Made by a program: the position numbers and the translations under genes
Notes under the pieces: generated by a model
Seen by the model: only the letters and a program-made list of their open reading frames with translations
The model's database searches: none
What the model was told of the DNA's origin: nothing
Assembly: GCF_022374935.2 (NCBI RefSeq)
Contig: NZ_CP092430.2
Span: 3,224,001-3,288,000 of the forward strand
DNA: 64,000 nt
From: Mycolicibacter virginiensis
Lineage (GTDB): Bacteria; Actinomycetota; Actinomycetes; Mycobacteriales; Mycobacteriaceae
Direction: 5' to 3'
Shown: positions 29,481-37,276 of the stretch, in pieces
Position numbering within the stretch: the first letter of the stretch is position 1
Layout: every line of letters starts with the position of its first letter

Positions 29481-29807
29481 CTAAGCGCTCGCCGCGGCGG
29501 CGATTCCGATGTCAATCCATTGGGCGAGCTGATGCCGAGCACTGACGTACTCGGCATCGACATGGACCCAGCCACGCATGGTCCGCCCACCCATCTCCAT
29601 GGGTTGGGCCGCGGTGGTCCGCAACAGCTGCTCGGCGCGTGCCGCACCCACGCGGACCAGCAGCCCGCCGTCGGAGCTGGCAGCGACCGCGATCTTGCCG
29701 GCGACCAGGAAGGCCAGGCCGCCGAACATCGCCTTCTCGAGCACGGGTGGGCCGTCGCCCGCGAATATCTCCCGCACCCGGGCCGCCAGCTGCGCGTCGT
29801 AGGCCAC
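29481..29807 (-). CDS. TfoX N-terminal domain protein
   Basis: This 108-residue protein is a free-standing TfoX/Sxy N-terminal domain. It shows the family opening QLAARVREIFAGDG, then LEKAMFGGLAFLVAGK, LLVRVGAARAEQLL and the GWVHVDAEYV strand. In gamma-proteobacteria the family includes competence regulators, but single-domain actinobacterial members have no known role. Its GTG overlaps the last base of the hydrolase stop (TAGTG), so it is translated after it. It may be a passenger in the hydrolase transcript. Confidence 0.88.
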   Translation of the reverse strand: MAYDAQLAARVREIFAGDGPPVLEKAMFGGLAFLVAGKIAVAASSDGGLLVRVGAARAEQLLRTTAAQPMEMGGRTMRGWVHVDAEYVSARHQLAQWIDIGIAAAASA

Positions 29808-30679
29808 TAGGACCCCGGGTGCCAGTCGCGGATCGCTGCCGCGAACTGCTCAGGGGCATCGGAGGGAACGAAGTGGCCGGCACCTTTGACGATGACGGTC
29901 TGGTGGTTGGTCAGCGCCCTTTCCCACTGCCGCAGTTCCCTGTCACCGAAGGCGAAGTCGCCGTCGCCCCAGATGATCAACGCTGGAAGCGCCGCGATGG
30001 CGGGCAACCCCGATTCCAGGTCGGCGAGAAAGGCGCGGCTGGCGGTGATCTCGCGGGGAAAGACTGCCGCCGCCTCTCGCCGCGCGGGGCTGTAGAGCGC
30101 CTTTTGGTAGTGGGCCATCTCCTTGCCGGTGGGCTTGGCGAGCCGATGCCCGACGGGGATCATGACGTTGACGAAGAGGTTGAACTGTCTGATCAGCAGG
30201 CGCCCGATCGGGCCGCCCATCACATGCGACATCATCTGGACGAGCGGAGCGCCAACCGGCCATGCCCAGGTGTTGGACAGCACCAACCGGTCGAAGATCT
30301 CGGGACGTTGTTGCATGACGGCCAACCCGATCGGACCACCCCAGTCGTGTACCACCAAGGTGATTCCACTCAGGGCGAGTGCGTCCACGAACGCGCCGAC
30401 CACCCGGGCGTGTTCGGTGGGCAGGTACCGATATCCCGGCGCGGGCGACGACAGGCCGAACCCGGGGTAATCCACGGCGACGCAACGAAAGTCCGGCCGC
30501 AACCCTTCGATGACCTTGCGATAGTCAAACGACCAGGTCGGGTTGCCATGAAGGAACAGCAGGACCGGCCCTGACCCTTCGTCCACGTAGTGGACGGTAT
30601 GTCCGTCGATGTCGAGAAACCGGCTCTCGAACGGGAACAACGTGTCGTCGACCCACGCGGGCCGTTCCGCGACTGTCAT
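29807..30679 (-). CDS. Alpha/beta hydrolase, haloalkane dehalogenase-like (DmbC/HLD-III type)
   Basis: The 290-residue protein has the full dehalogenase active-site pattern: Asn46 in LHGNPTWS, nucleophile Asp112 directly followed by halide-binding Trp113 in HDWGGPIG, and catalytic His269 in GAGHFVPSD. LDIDGHTVHYVDEG and VDYPGFGLSS are also conserved. The sequence pattern resembles Rv1833c (DmbC) of subfamily III. GGGAGAGG precedes the ATG. It diverges from an HxlR regulator with a perfect palindrome in the spacer. Epoxide or ester hydrolysis cannot be ruled out, but Asp-Trp at the nucleophile favours dehalogenation. Confidence 0.86.
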   Translation of the reverse strand: MTVAERPAWVDDTLFPFESRFLDIDGHTVHYVDEGSGPVLLFLHGNPTWSFDYRKVIEGLRPDFRCVAVDYPGFGLSSPAPGYRYLPTEHARVVGAFVDALALSGITLVVHDWGGPIGLAVMQQRPEIFDRLVLSNTWAWPVGAPLVQMMSHVMGGPIGRLLIRQFNLFVNVMIPVGHRLAKPTGKEMAHYQKALYSPARREAAAVFPREITASRAFLADLESGLPAIAALPALIIWGDGDFAFGDRELRQWERALTNHQTVIVKGAGHFVPSDAPEQFAAAIRDWHPGS

Positions 30680-30693
30680 GTCCTCTCCCACTA

Positions 30694-30710
30694 ACTTGAT
30701 ATAGTCAAGT
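30694..30710. promoter_or_regulatory. Palindromic operator between hydrolase and HxlR genes
   Basis: ACTTGA (30694-30699) and TCAAGT (30705-30710) are perfect arms around TATAG. The site overlaps a candidate -35 box TTGATA for the rightward gene, and AT-rich TTTAAATTAG follows. It lies in the 52-base spacer between the divergent genes, so the HxlR protein probably binds here and controls both. Confidence 0.6.
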
Positions 30711-30731
30711 GAACTTTAAATTAGCAAGTAG

Positions 30732-31397
30732 ATGGTGATGAGTCGAGACTACGGTCAGTACTGCGGACTTGCCCGGGCCCTGGATGTGGTGGGCGACCGG
30801 TGGAATCTGTTGATCGTCCGCCAGCTCCTGATGGGCCCGGCCCGCTACCGCGACTTGCGCACCGGGCTGTCGGGGATCGCAACCAACCTGCTCACCGACC
30901 GGCTCCGCGATCTCGAGACCGCAGGGGTCCTCGAGCGGCGGTTGTCCGAAGACGGCAAGGCGCTCTCCTACGCCCTGACGCCCTGGGGCGCGCAGTTGCG
31001 CGAGCCCATCTACGCGCTGGTCCGCTGGTCGACGCCGCTGATGGTCCGCGGCCCCCAGGGCGACGAACTCCGCGCCGAGTGGCTGCGGCTCGCACTGCCC
31101 GCCCTGTTCGCCGACCGGGTGCCCGCGGGCCCGTCGGTGGCGGTGGGAATCGCGGTGGACGGCGGAACGGTGCAATTGCAGACCACCGAGGCCGGCATCG
31201 AGGTCGGCGAACCCGACGGTCGCCCGCTCGACGCCGTGCTGCACACCGAGGCACCCATCGTTCTCGGCCTCGCGGCGGGCGTGCTGTCGTTTGACGACGT
31301 CATGGCGCTGGTCGAGATCGACGGTGACCAGTCGGCGCTGCGCAAGTTCTTCGACGCGCCTACAACGCTGCCAGATACCGTGTGCGGTGCGCGATAA
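30732..31397 (+). CDS. HxlR-family winged-helix regulator with SCP2-like C-terminal domain
   Basis: The N-terminal 100 residues are an HxlR domain: YCGLARALDVVGDRWNLLIV, the recognition region GIATNLLTDRLRDLETAGVL and the wing SYALTPWGAQL. The first cysteine (YCGLA) is the residue conserved in redox or electrophile-sensing HxlR proteins. The C-terminal 110 residues resemble an SCP2-like sterol-carrier fold, a known fusion. It diverges from the dehalogenase-like gene. Its last 38 bases overlap the end of the convergent esterase gene. ATG at 30732 and 30738 are both possible starts. Confidence 0.9.
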   Translation: MVMSRDYGQYCGLARALDVVGDRWNLLIVRQLLMGPARYRDLRTGLSGIATNLLTDRLRDLETAGVLERRLSEDGKALSYALTPWGAQLREPIYALVRWSTPLMVRGPQGDELRAEWLRLALPALFADRVPAGPSVAVGIAVDGGTVQLQTTEAGIEVGEPDGRPLDAVLHTEAPIVLGLAAGVLSFDDVMALVEIDGDQSALRKFFDAPTTLPDTVCGAR

Positions 31398-32307
31398 CCC
31401 GTTGCGACACTGCGGCATCGGGAACCAGCAGATCGAATGCGTGCGGACAACCGGGGTACACATGCAGCTCGACTGGGACGCCCGCGGCGATCAGCCGGTG
31501 GGCGAAGTCGACGTCCTCCGGCGCGAAGATGTCCAGCCCGCCGACATCGATGTACGTCGGCGGCAGGGCGGCCAGATCGTCGGCTCGGGCCGGCGCGGCG
31601 TAGCCGTCGGCGCAACCGTCGCCCAGCAGGGCTGACCAGCCGGTGACGTTGTCGTCGTAGCTCCAGGTGAGCAGCGTGGCGCCCGCGGCGCCCGCCTCGC
31701 GGGTGCGGTCGTCGAGCATGGGGTAGATCAGCAGCTGAGCTGCGATCGCCGGCCCGCCCCGGTCACGGGCCAGCAGGCTTACGCCCGCGGCCAGTCCCCC
31801 ACCGGCGCTGTCGCCCATCACGGCCAGCCGGGACGCGTCGACGCCCAGCTCGCCGGCGTGATCGCTGAGCCAGCACAATGCCGCGTAGCAGTCCTGAAGC
31901 GGAGTTGGATGCGGGAATTCCGGGGCGACCCGGTAGTCCACCACCAGCATCGGCACCCCGGAGGCGGCGACATAGGCGCGCACCGCCGCGTCGTAGAGCG
32001 GCCCCAGGTGGCTCCAGTCCAGGATCATTCCGCCGCCGTGCAGATACAGCACGGCGCTGCCGGGCTGATCAGCGCCGGTTCGCCGGTACCAGCGCAACGG
32101 CAGGGTGTCGCCGTCGTAGGTCAGCGAAAACTCTTGGGTCTCTACGCCGGTGACCGGTGGCAGCGATGCCAGCGCCTGATTGAAGGTATGCCCCACGTTG
32201 CTCCGACGGGCGGCGACATCGCCGACCTGCGGCGCCGGCGCAGTGTCGGCACCGTCGCGCATCGCCAGCAGCGCCGCCAGCACCTGCGGGTCGGGTGGCC
32301 CGGCCAT
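31360..32307 (-). CDS. Hormone-sensitive-lipase-family esterase
   Basis: This 315-residue alpha/beta hydrolase has the HSL oxyanion motif HGGG at residues 90-93, the nucleophile Ser167 in GDSAGG, the acid in GGLDIFAPEDVDFA and the histidine in GCPHAFDLL. VDYRVAPEFPHPTPLQD is typical of mycobacterial Lip proteins. No signal peptide is present, so it is cytoplasmic. Its ATG overlaps the aldehyde dehydrogenase stop by one base (TGATG), so the two are coupled. In this context it would cleave the ester made by a Baeyer-Villiger enzyme. The tail overlaps the HxlR gene on the other strand. Confidence 0.92.
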   Translation of the reverse strand: MAGPPDPQVLAALLAMRDGADTAPAPQVGDVAARRSNVGHTFNQALASLPPVTGVETQEFSLTYDGDTLPLRWYRRTGADQPGSAVLYLHGGGMILDWSHLGPLYDAAVRAYVAASGVPMLVVDYRVAPEFPHPTPLQDCYAALCWLSDHAGELGVDASRLAVMGDSAGGGLAAGVSLLARDRGGPAIAAQLLIYPMLDDRTREAGAAGATLLTWSYDDNVTGWSALLGDGCADGYAAPARADDLAALPPTYIDVGGLDIFAPEDVDFAHRLIAAGVPVELHVYPGCPHAFDLLVPDAAVSQRVIAHRTRYLAAL

Positions 32308-33776
32308 CAGTGTTGCGCCCCAGGCACCGCGGTGGCCACCACTTTGGTCTCGAGGTATTCCTCGAAGCCCGCCAGTCCCATCTCCCGGCCGACTCCGGAC
32401 TGCTTGTAGCCCCCGAACGGTACGTCGGCGGAGTACCACATGCCGCCGTTGACGTTGACGGTCCCGGCGCGCAGTCGCGACGCCATTCGGGCGGCGCGGT
32501 CGACAGAACCGAACACCGTGGCGGACAGCCCGTACGGCGAGTCATTGGCGATGCGCAGCGCGTCGGCGTCCCCGTCGTGGGCCAGCACCACCAACACCGG
32601 GCCGAAGATCTCTTCGCGGGCCACCCGGGCTTCGTTGGTCAGCCCGCCGATCACCGTCGGCTCGATGAAGAAGCCCCGGTCCAGGCCGGCCGGCCGGCCA
32701 CCACCGCAGTGAAACGTCCCGCCTTCGGCGATCGCCAGATCGAGATACGACTGCACCCGATCTCGCTGCTTCGCCGAGATCAGCGGTCCGCACAGTGTTT
32801 TCGGATCGTTGGGGTCACCCACCGCGATCCGCGACATCGCGGCAGCCACCATGTCGAGCGCCTCGCCGTAGCGTTGACGCGGCACCAGCAGCCGGGTGGT
32901 CAGGGCGCACCCCTGACCGGCGTGCATCGCCACCGTCGACGCGGCGGCCGTGCAGGCGGCGGACAGGTCGGCGTCATCGAGGACCACAAACGCCGACTTG
33001 CCGCCGAGTTCCAGAAAGACCTTCTTGATGGTCTGCGCGGCAGCATTCATCACCGAGCGACCTGTCGCGGTCGAGCCGGTGAAGGACACCACGTCGACGC
33101 GGGGGTCCTCGGCGAGCCGAGCACCGATGCGATGGTCGGCAGCCGTGACGATATTGACAACACCGGGCGGAAAGTCGGTCTTCTCGGCGATGATCCGGCC
33201 GACTTCGGCTGCACACCAGGGGGTGTCGGGTGCCGGCTTGAGGACGACGGTGTTGCCCGCCGCCAGCGCCGGACCGATCTTGGCAAAGGTGGTCTGGTGC
33301 GGGAAGTTCCACGGTGTGATTGCCCCCACCACGCCGAACGGCTCCCGCACCAGGGTGCGGGCGGTGGTGATACCCATCGGAGCAGCCACCCCGAGGTCCA
33401 CCCGCCAGGGGTAGCTCTCCGCGGTGGCAGCCGGGAAACCAAGGTCATCGACGGGAGTCTGCAGCTGGCCGCGGTAGGTCAGTGACCGGGGCGCCCCGAC
33501 CTCGGCAATGGTGATCTCACGCAGCGTCTCGATCTCATCGTTGAGCGCGTCGCGCAGCTGGCGCAGGCAGTGCACCCGCAATGCGGTGTCGCGGCCCCAG
33601 TCCGAGGAGTCGAACGCCGTCCGAGCGGCGGCGATAGCCCGGTCGAGGTCGGCGGCATCACCGTCGGCGGCCGCACCGATGGCTTCCTCGGTGGCCGGGT
33701 TGATGGTGTCAAAAGCGCCCCCACCACCGGCGACCAGCGCGCCGTCGATCAGCAGCTGGGTCAGCGGACCGGTCAC
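32307..33776 (-). CDS. Aldehyde dehydrogenase family protein
   Basis: This 489-residue enzyme oxidises an aldehyde to an acid with NAD(P)+. Asn157 in TPWNFPH, the general base Glu257 in LELGGKS and the nucleophile Cys290 in GQGCALTTR are all present, as are SFTGSTATGR and EEIFGPVLVV. Length and order are standard. It is GTG-initiated and coupled to the esterase. The promoter region at 33777-33868 is shared with the divergent luciferase-like gene and carries the 22-bp operator-like palindrome. The substrate is unknown. Confidence 0.94.
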   Translation of the reverse strand: MTGPLTQLLIDGALVAGGGGAFDTINPATEEAIGAAADGDAADLDRAIAAARTAFDSSDWGRDTALRVHCLRQLRDALNDEIETLREITIAEVGAPRSLTYRGQLQTPVDDLGFPAATAESYPWRVDLGVAAPMGITTARTLVREPFGVVGAITPWNFPHQTTFAKIGPALAAGNTVVLKPAPDTPWCAAEVGRIIAEKTDFPPGVVNIVTAADHRIGARLAEDPRVDVVSFTGSTATGRSVMNAAAQTIKKVFLELGGKSAFVVLDDADLSAACTAAASTVAMHAGQGCALTTRLLVPRQRYGEALDMVAAAMSRIAVGDPNDPKTLCGPLISAKQRDRVQSYLDLAIAEGGTFHCGGGRPAGLDRGFFIEPTVIGGLTNEARVAREEIFGPVLVVLAHDGDADALRIANDSPYGLSATVFGSVDRAARMASRLRAGTVNVNGGMWYSADVPFGGYKQSGVGREMGLAGFEEYLETKVVATAVPGAQH

Positions 33777-33805
33777 AGTCCCTAGGCTAACGGCGGGACG
33801 CCGAC

Positions 33806-33827
33806 ATAATCAATCGATTGATCATTT
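33806..33827. promoter_or_regulatory. Operator-like 22-bp palindrome between aldehyde dehydrogenase and luciferase-like genes
   Basis: The site reads ATAATCAATC, GA, TTGATCATTT; the inner 14 bases ATCAATCGATTGAT are a perfect palindrome. It matches the site upstream of the monooxygenase at 19 of 22 positions. It is 30 bases from the aldehyde dehydrogenase start and 42 bases from the luciferase-like start, so it can control both. I infer that both sites bind the same TetR protein. Confidence 0.72.
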
Positions 33828-33868
33828 CGTACGTTACGGTGGCGCCCAGGAGGTGACCGGTCAATCCC

Positions 33869-34846
33869 ATGCCATTACTAAGCGCCTTGCGCCTGAACAT
33901 GACGAACGCCCCCGGTGCCGGAAATGCCGAGCGGTACCGGGCCGCGTTGGAGATGGCGTCCTATGCCGACGCCAACGGCGTCACCGCGATCGGTTGCGAA
34001 GAACATCATCTCGCGGCCACCGGCTGGCTGCCCGCGCCGCTGTTGATGGCCGCCGCCGTCGCTGGATGCACCACCAATATCCGCATCAGCATCAACGCAC
34101 TGTTGATACCGCTCTACGCCCCGGTGCGCCTCGCCGAGGACATCGCAGTGCTCGATCAGCTGTCCGCCGGACGGGTCAGCTTCGTCGCCGGAATGGGTTA
34201 CCGCCCAGAGGAATACCACGCTGCGGGTAAGGACTTCCGGCGGCGGGGCCGCCTGATGGACGAATGCCTCGAGGTGCTGCTCAGATCCTGGGGCGACGAG
34301 CCTTTCGAATACCACGGTCAGCTGATCGATGTGACACCCAAGCCCTACACCAAGCCGCATCCGGTGTTCTTCATCGGCGGGATGAGCACGGCAGCCGCCC
34401 GTCGAGCGGCCCGGTTCGGTTTGCCGTTCTCGCCGCCGATGCCCATGCCCGAGATCGAAGCGGTGTATCGGGAGGAACTGGCACGCAACGGAAAACAGGG
34501 CTTCGTGTTCAGCCCCGAGAACGGCAATACCGTGACTCATCTGACCACCGACCCCGAGGCCGCGTGGGCCCGATGTGGTGAGCATTTCCTGCACGAGGCA
34601 ACCGAATACAGCTCGTGGGCGGTGCCAGAGGTGCCTCGCCCCAACGAGAGTCCGACCGACACGATCGACGAGCTGCGCTCGTCGGCCAAGATCGAGGTGC
34701 TGACCCCTGATGAGCTCGTCGCGCAGTGTCGCGCCGGCCGCACCGGGGTGACCCTGCACCCGCTGATCGGCGGGCTGCCGCTCGACGAAGGCTGGGAGAG
34801 CCTGCGGCTGCTGGTCGAACGGGTGCTGCCGGCACTGAAACCCTAG
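33869..34846 (+). CDS. Luciferase-like (LLM class) flavin- or F420-dependent monooxygenase
   Basis: The 325-residue TIM-barrel protein has the luciferase-like pattern: LRLNMTNAPG, a barrel strand ending CEEHHLAATGWLP, ISINALLIPLYAPVRLAED, LSAGRVSFVAGMGYRPEEY and FFIGGMSTAAARRAARFG. Mycobacterial members use FMNH2 or F420. AGGAGGTGA lies eleven bases upstream of the ATG. It is divergent from the aldehyde dehydrogenase and shares the palindrome. The methyltransferase gene follows after 36 bases on the same strand. Cofactor and substrate cannot be read from the sequence. Confidence 0.9.
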   Translation: MPLLSALRLNMTNAPGAGNAERYRAALEMASYADANGVTAIGCEEHHLAATGWLPAPLLMAAAVAGCTTNIRISINALLIPLYAPVRLAEDIAVLDQLSAGRVSFVAGMGYRPEEYHAAGKDFRRRGRLMDECLEVLLRSWGDEPFEYHGQLIDVTPKPYTKPHPVFFIGGMSTAAARRAARFGLPFSPPMPMPEIEAVYREELARNGKQGFVFSPENGNTVTHLTTDPEAAWARCGEHFLHEATEYSSWAVPEVPRPNESPTDTIDELRSSAKIEVLTPDELVAQCRAGRTGVTLHPLIGGLPLDEGWESLRLLVERVLPALKP

Positions 34847-34882
34847 CTGGGACAGCCCGGCTCAACGGCTTTCTTCGATACC

Positions 34883-35728
34883 ATGGGCGCGATGGAGGAT
34901 CCAGTCGAATCCAAAGTCGACGCCCGTGCGCTCAATGGTGTTTCGGAAACCGCCCTGATGACGCTCAACGGGCGGGCATATCAGGCCGCACACTCTCAGG
35001 CCATCATCGATGACCCGGAGGCGATTCGACTCGTCGAGTCCATCGCGTTCGACTTCGATAAGTTCGGACGTCGTGGCCAGGAGATGGCGCTACGGTCGCT
35101 GGCCGTTGATCGATGCGCGACGGCCTATCTGCAGGAGCACCCCGAGGCGACGGTTGTCGCGCTTGCCGAAGGCTTCCAAACCAGCTTCTGGCGTCTCAAC
35201 AGTGCTATTCCTGATCCACGATTCGATTGGTTGTCAGTGGATTTGGAGCCGGTGATGCGGCTTCGCGAACAGTTGCTGCCACCGTCACCGCGCATCACCA
35301 ACCTGGCGCAATCGGCGTTGGACTACAGCTGGATGGACCAGGTCGACTACAGCGCCGGCGTCTTCATCACCGCCGAAGGTCTGCTGATGTATCTGCAGCC
35401 GGGCCAGGCGATGGACCTCATCGCGGCATGCGCCGAACGTTTCCCTGGCGGTCAGATGTTCTTCGATGTCCCACCGACCCTGGTCAAGAAGGTGGCACCG
35501 CGCGGGATGCGATCATCGCGGCACTACCGTGTGCCCCCGATGCCGTTCAGCCTGTCGGCGCGTCAGCTCGCCGGGCTGACCCAGACGGTGCCGGGCATCA
35601 GCGCCGTGCACGATGTGCCGATACCCAAAGGGCGTGGCCTGTTCTTTGGAACCTTGTTTCCGGCCTTCTGGCAGTGGGGTCCCACGAAGAATTTTCGGGG
35701 CGCCTACACGCTGCTTGAGTTCGCCTGA
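34883..35728 (+). CDS. Leucine carboxyl methyltransferase-like SAM-dependent methyltransferase
   Basis: The 281-residue protein belongs to the LCMT family that mycobacteria have expanded. Features are the opening LNGVSETALMTLNGRAYQA, RSLAVDRCATAYL, the motif I region ATVVALAEGFQTSFWRL, WLSVDLEPVMRLRE with the SAM-ribose acidic residue, and ITAEGLLMYLQPGQAMDL. Motif I has EGFQTS instead of the usual EGLGTR-like loop. An ATG three codons further in (MEDPVESK) is an alternative start. It follows the luciferase-like gene on the same strand. The acceptor is unknown. Confidence 0.88.
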   Translation: MGAMEDPVESKVDARALNGVSETALMTLNGRAYQAAHSQAIIDDPEAIRLVESIAFDFDKFGRRGQEMALRSLAVDRCATAYLQEHPEATVVALAEGFQTSFWRLNSAIPDPRFDWLSVDLEPVMRLREQLLPPSPRITNLAQSALDYSWMDQVDYSAGVFITAEGLLMYLQPGQAMDLIAACAERFPGGQMFFDVPPTLVKKVAPRGMRSSRHYRVPPMPFSLSARQLAGLTQTVPGISAVHDVPIPKGRGLFFGTLFPAFWQWGPTKNFRGAYTLLEFA

Positions 35729-35742
35729 TAACTCGAGACGGG

Positions 35743-36129
35743 TCAGGCGGCGGTGATCTCCAGGCCGACGTGCACCTTGTCTATTCCACCGCGCACGAGC
35801 GAATGCGGAACGAACCACCAGGCGTGCCACCAGTACCGCTTGACCACGGCGTCGTAGACCCGCCGGGTCTCGGACTTGGGCAGGACCCGGGCCACCGCCT
35901 CCACGGGGTCCCCTTTGGGTTTGCCCAGGACTCCACACTTTTGGATGGTGACTCGCGGAGTGTTGTTGATCCGCTTGGTCTTCCAGGATCCGTCGTCGGT
36001 GATGACCAACAGCCGGTCCCCGACGGGCGCACCCCACACCGGGGTCGGCTTGGGCTTGCCGTCCTTGGTGAACGTCGTCAGCAGCAGGTACTTCTCCCGG
36101 TACACATCGGAGAATGCCGGTGTCGTCAT
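35743..36129 (-). CDS. PPOX-class F420-dependent oxidoreductase family protein
   Basis: This 128-residue split-barrel protein begins MTTPAFSDVYREKYLLLTTF and shows the family strands GKPKPTPVWGAPVGDRLLVI and KTKRINNTPRVTIQKC, then EAVARVLPKSE. Such proteins bind F420 or FMN and reduce small substrates. It has one cysteine (QKCGV) and a tryptophan-rich helix YWWHAWWFVPH. Its ATG overlaps the stop of the upstream FAD oxidoreductase by one base (TGATG), so they are co-translated. Function beyond the family is unknown. Confidence 0.88.
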   Translation of the reverse strand: MTTPAFSDVYREKYLLLTTFTKDGKPKPTPVWGAPVGDRLLVITDDGSWKTKRINNTPRVTIQKCGVLGKPKGDPVEAVARVLPKSETRRVYDAVVKRYWWHAWWFVPHSLVRGGIDKVHVGLEITAA

Positions 36130-37268
36130 CAGTCGATTCTGGCAGTTTTCAGCGGATCGTTGGGGCGTACGCCGCGATAGATACCCCGCCGGACGATCCA
36201 CGGATACAGCACCCGCTCGATCGACCAGGCCGGGAACCGGAACGCACGCCCGGACGGCGCGAACACCTCCAGGCCCTCGGGTTGGGCCCCCAGCACCGAA
36301 CCCCACCGCCGGGTGGGTGGCCGGTAGTGCCGTAGCGGCTTGCCGGTGAGAGCGGCCCGCACGTTGCTTGCCAGTAGGCCGTCGGCCCGGTTGCGGGCCG
36401 AGCTGCGCAACGGGTCGGTCGCCGCGACGTCGCCGATCGCGAACACTGTTGGATGTCCGGGCGCCCGCAGGTCGGCCGAGACTCGGACGAAGCCGGCATC
36501 GTCGAGCAGCTCGGTCGGCAACCAGTCGGTGTTGGGTCGCACCTTCCCGATCGCCCACAGCACGGCATCGGCTGCGGCCGGGTCCTGACCGGTACTCCAA
36601 CGAACCGGGTCATCGGTGATGCGGTCGCAGCCGAAACCCTCGGGCACCAGGGCGCGGTGGTCCGGATGCAGTCCTACGCGCGCGTCGAGCAATCTGCCCT
36701 CGACGGTGCGCCAGACCCGCGGATGGTGCTCACGCAGCGGGCGCGGACCCGGGAAGTACAGGTCGACCCGTTTGGCCGGCCAGGTTCGGGCGATGTTGGC
36801 GGCGCTGCTGACCGCCGCCGCACCGCCGCCCACCACGATGACCGATCCGGCGGTGGCAAGTCGGGCGTGTGCAGCGGTCAGCTCCGCGGCGACATCACCG
36901 GCCGACTGCATGGTGGGCCGACGCCAGAAGCCGTTGCTGACCCCGGTCGCGATGATCAGGGCGTCATAGGGCTCATCGCGGCTGACACCGTCGGCACACG
37001 CGACGGTCAGGGTTCTGCCGTCCAGGTCGACGCCGGACACCGCACCGTGCACGGTGCGCACCGCATCCAGCCGTGGAAACCGGTCGAACGGCAGCCAGTA
37101 GTCGCGCGCCCACTGCTGTGGGCGGGACAGCCTCAGGCCCAGCTCCTGGCCGCTCACCAGGGCGGGTTTTACCGAAACGCCGACCACGTCGGCATGCTTG
37201 GCCAGCCGGATCGCGGTGAGAACACCGCTGTCGCCCAGCCCCGCTATGACTACCCGCGGTCGCGTCAC
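36129..37268 (-). CDS. FAD-dependent pyridine nucleotide-disulfide-type oxidoreductase
   Basis: The 379-residue protein has an N-terminal FAD Rossmann motif (VVIAGLGDSG), the DALIIATGVS strand, a second nucleotide-binding motif VIVVGGGAAAVSSA and the FAD-contacting HPTVFAIGDVAATDP. It lacks a redox-active CxxC pair, so it resembles the AIF/NDH-2 group rather than disulfide reductases. The GTG start gives VTRPRVVIAG. It is followed by the PPOX gene with a one-base overlap and preceded by the Rv3034c-like gene after eight bases, so all three may be one transcript. Confidence 0.9.
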   Translation of the reverse strand: MTRPRVVIAGLGDSGVLTAIRLAKHADVVGVSVKPALVSGQELGLRLSRPQQWARDYWLPFDRFPRLDAVRTVHGAVSGVDLDGRTLTVACADGVSRDEPYDALIIATGVSNGFWRRPTMQSAGDVAAELTAAHARLATAGSVIVVGGGAAAVSSAANIARTWPAKRVDLYFPGPRPLREHHPRVWRTVEGRLLDARVGLHPDHRALVPEGFGCDRITDDPVRWSTGQDPAAADAVLWAIGKVRPNTDWLPTELLDDAGFVRVSADLRAPGHPTVFAIGDVAATDPLRSSARNRADGLLASNVRAALTGKPLRHYRPPTRRWGSVLGAQPEGLEVFAPSGRAFRFPAWSIERVLYPWIVRRGIYRGVRPNDPLKTARID

Positions 37269-37276
37269 GGCGCGGC

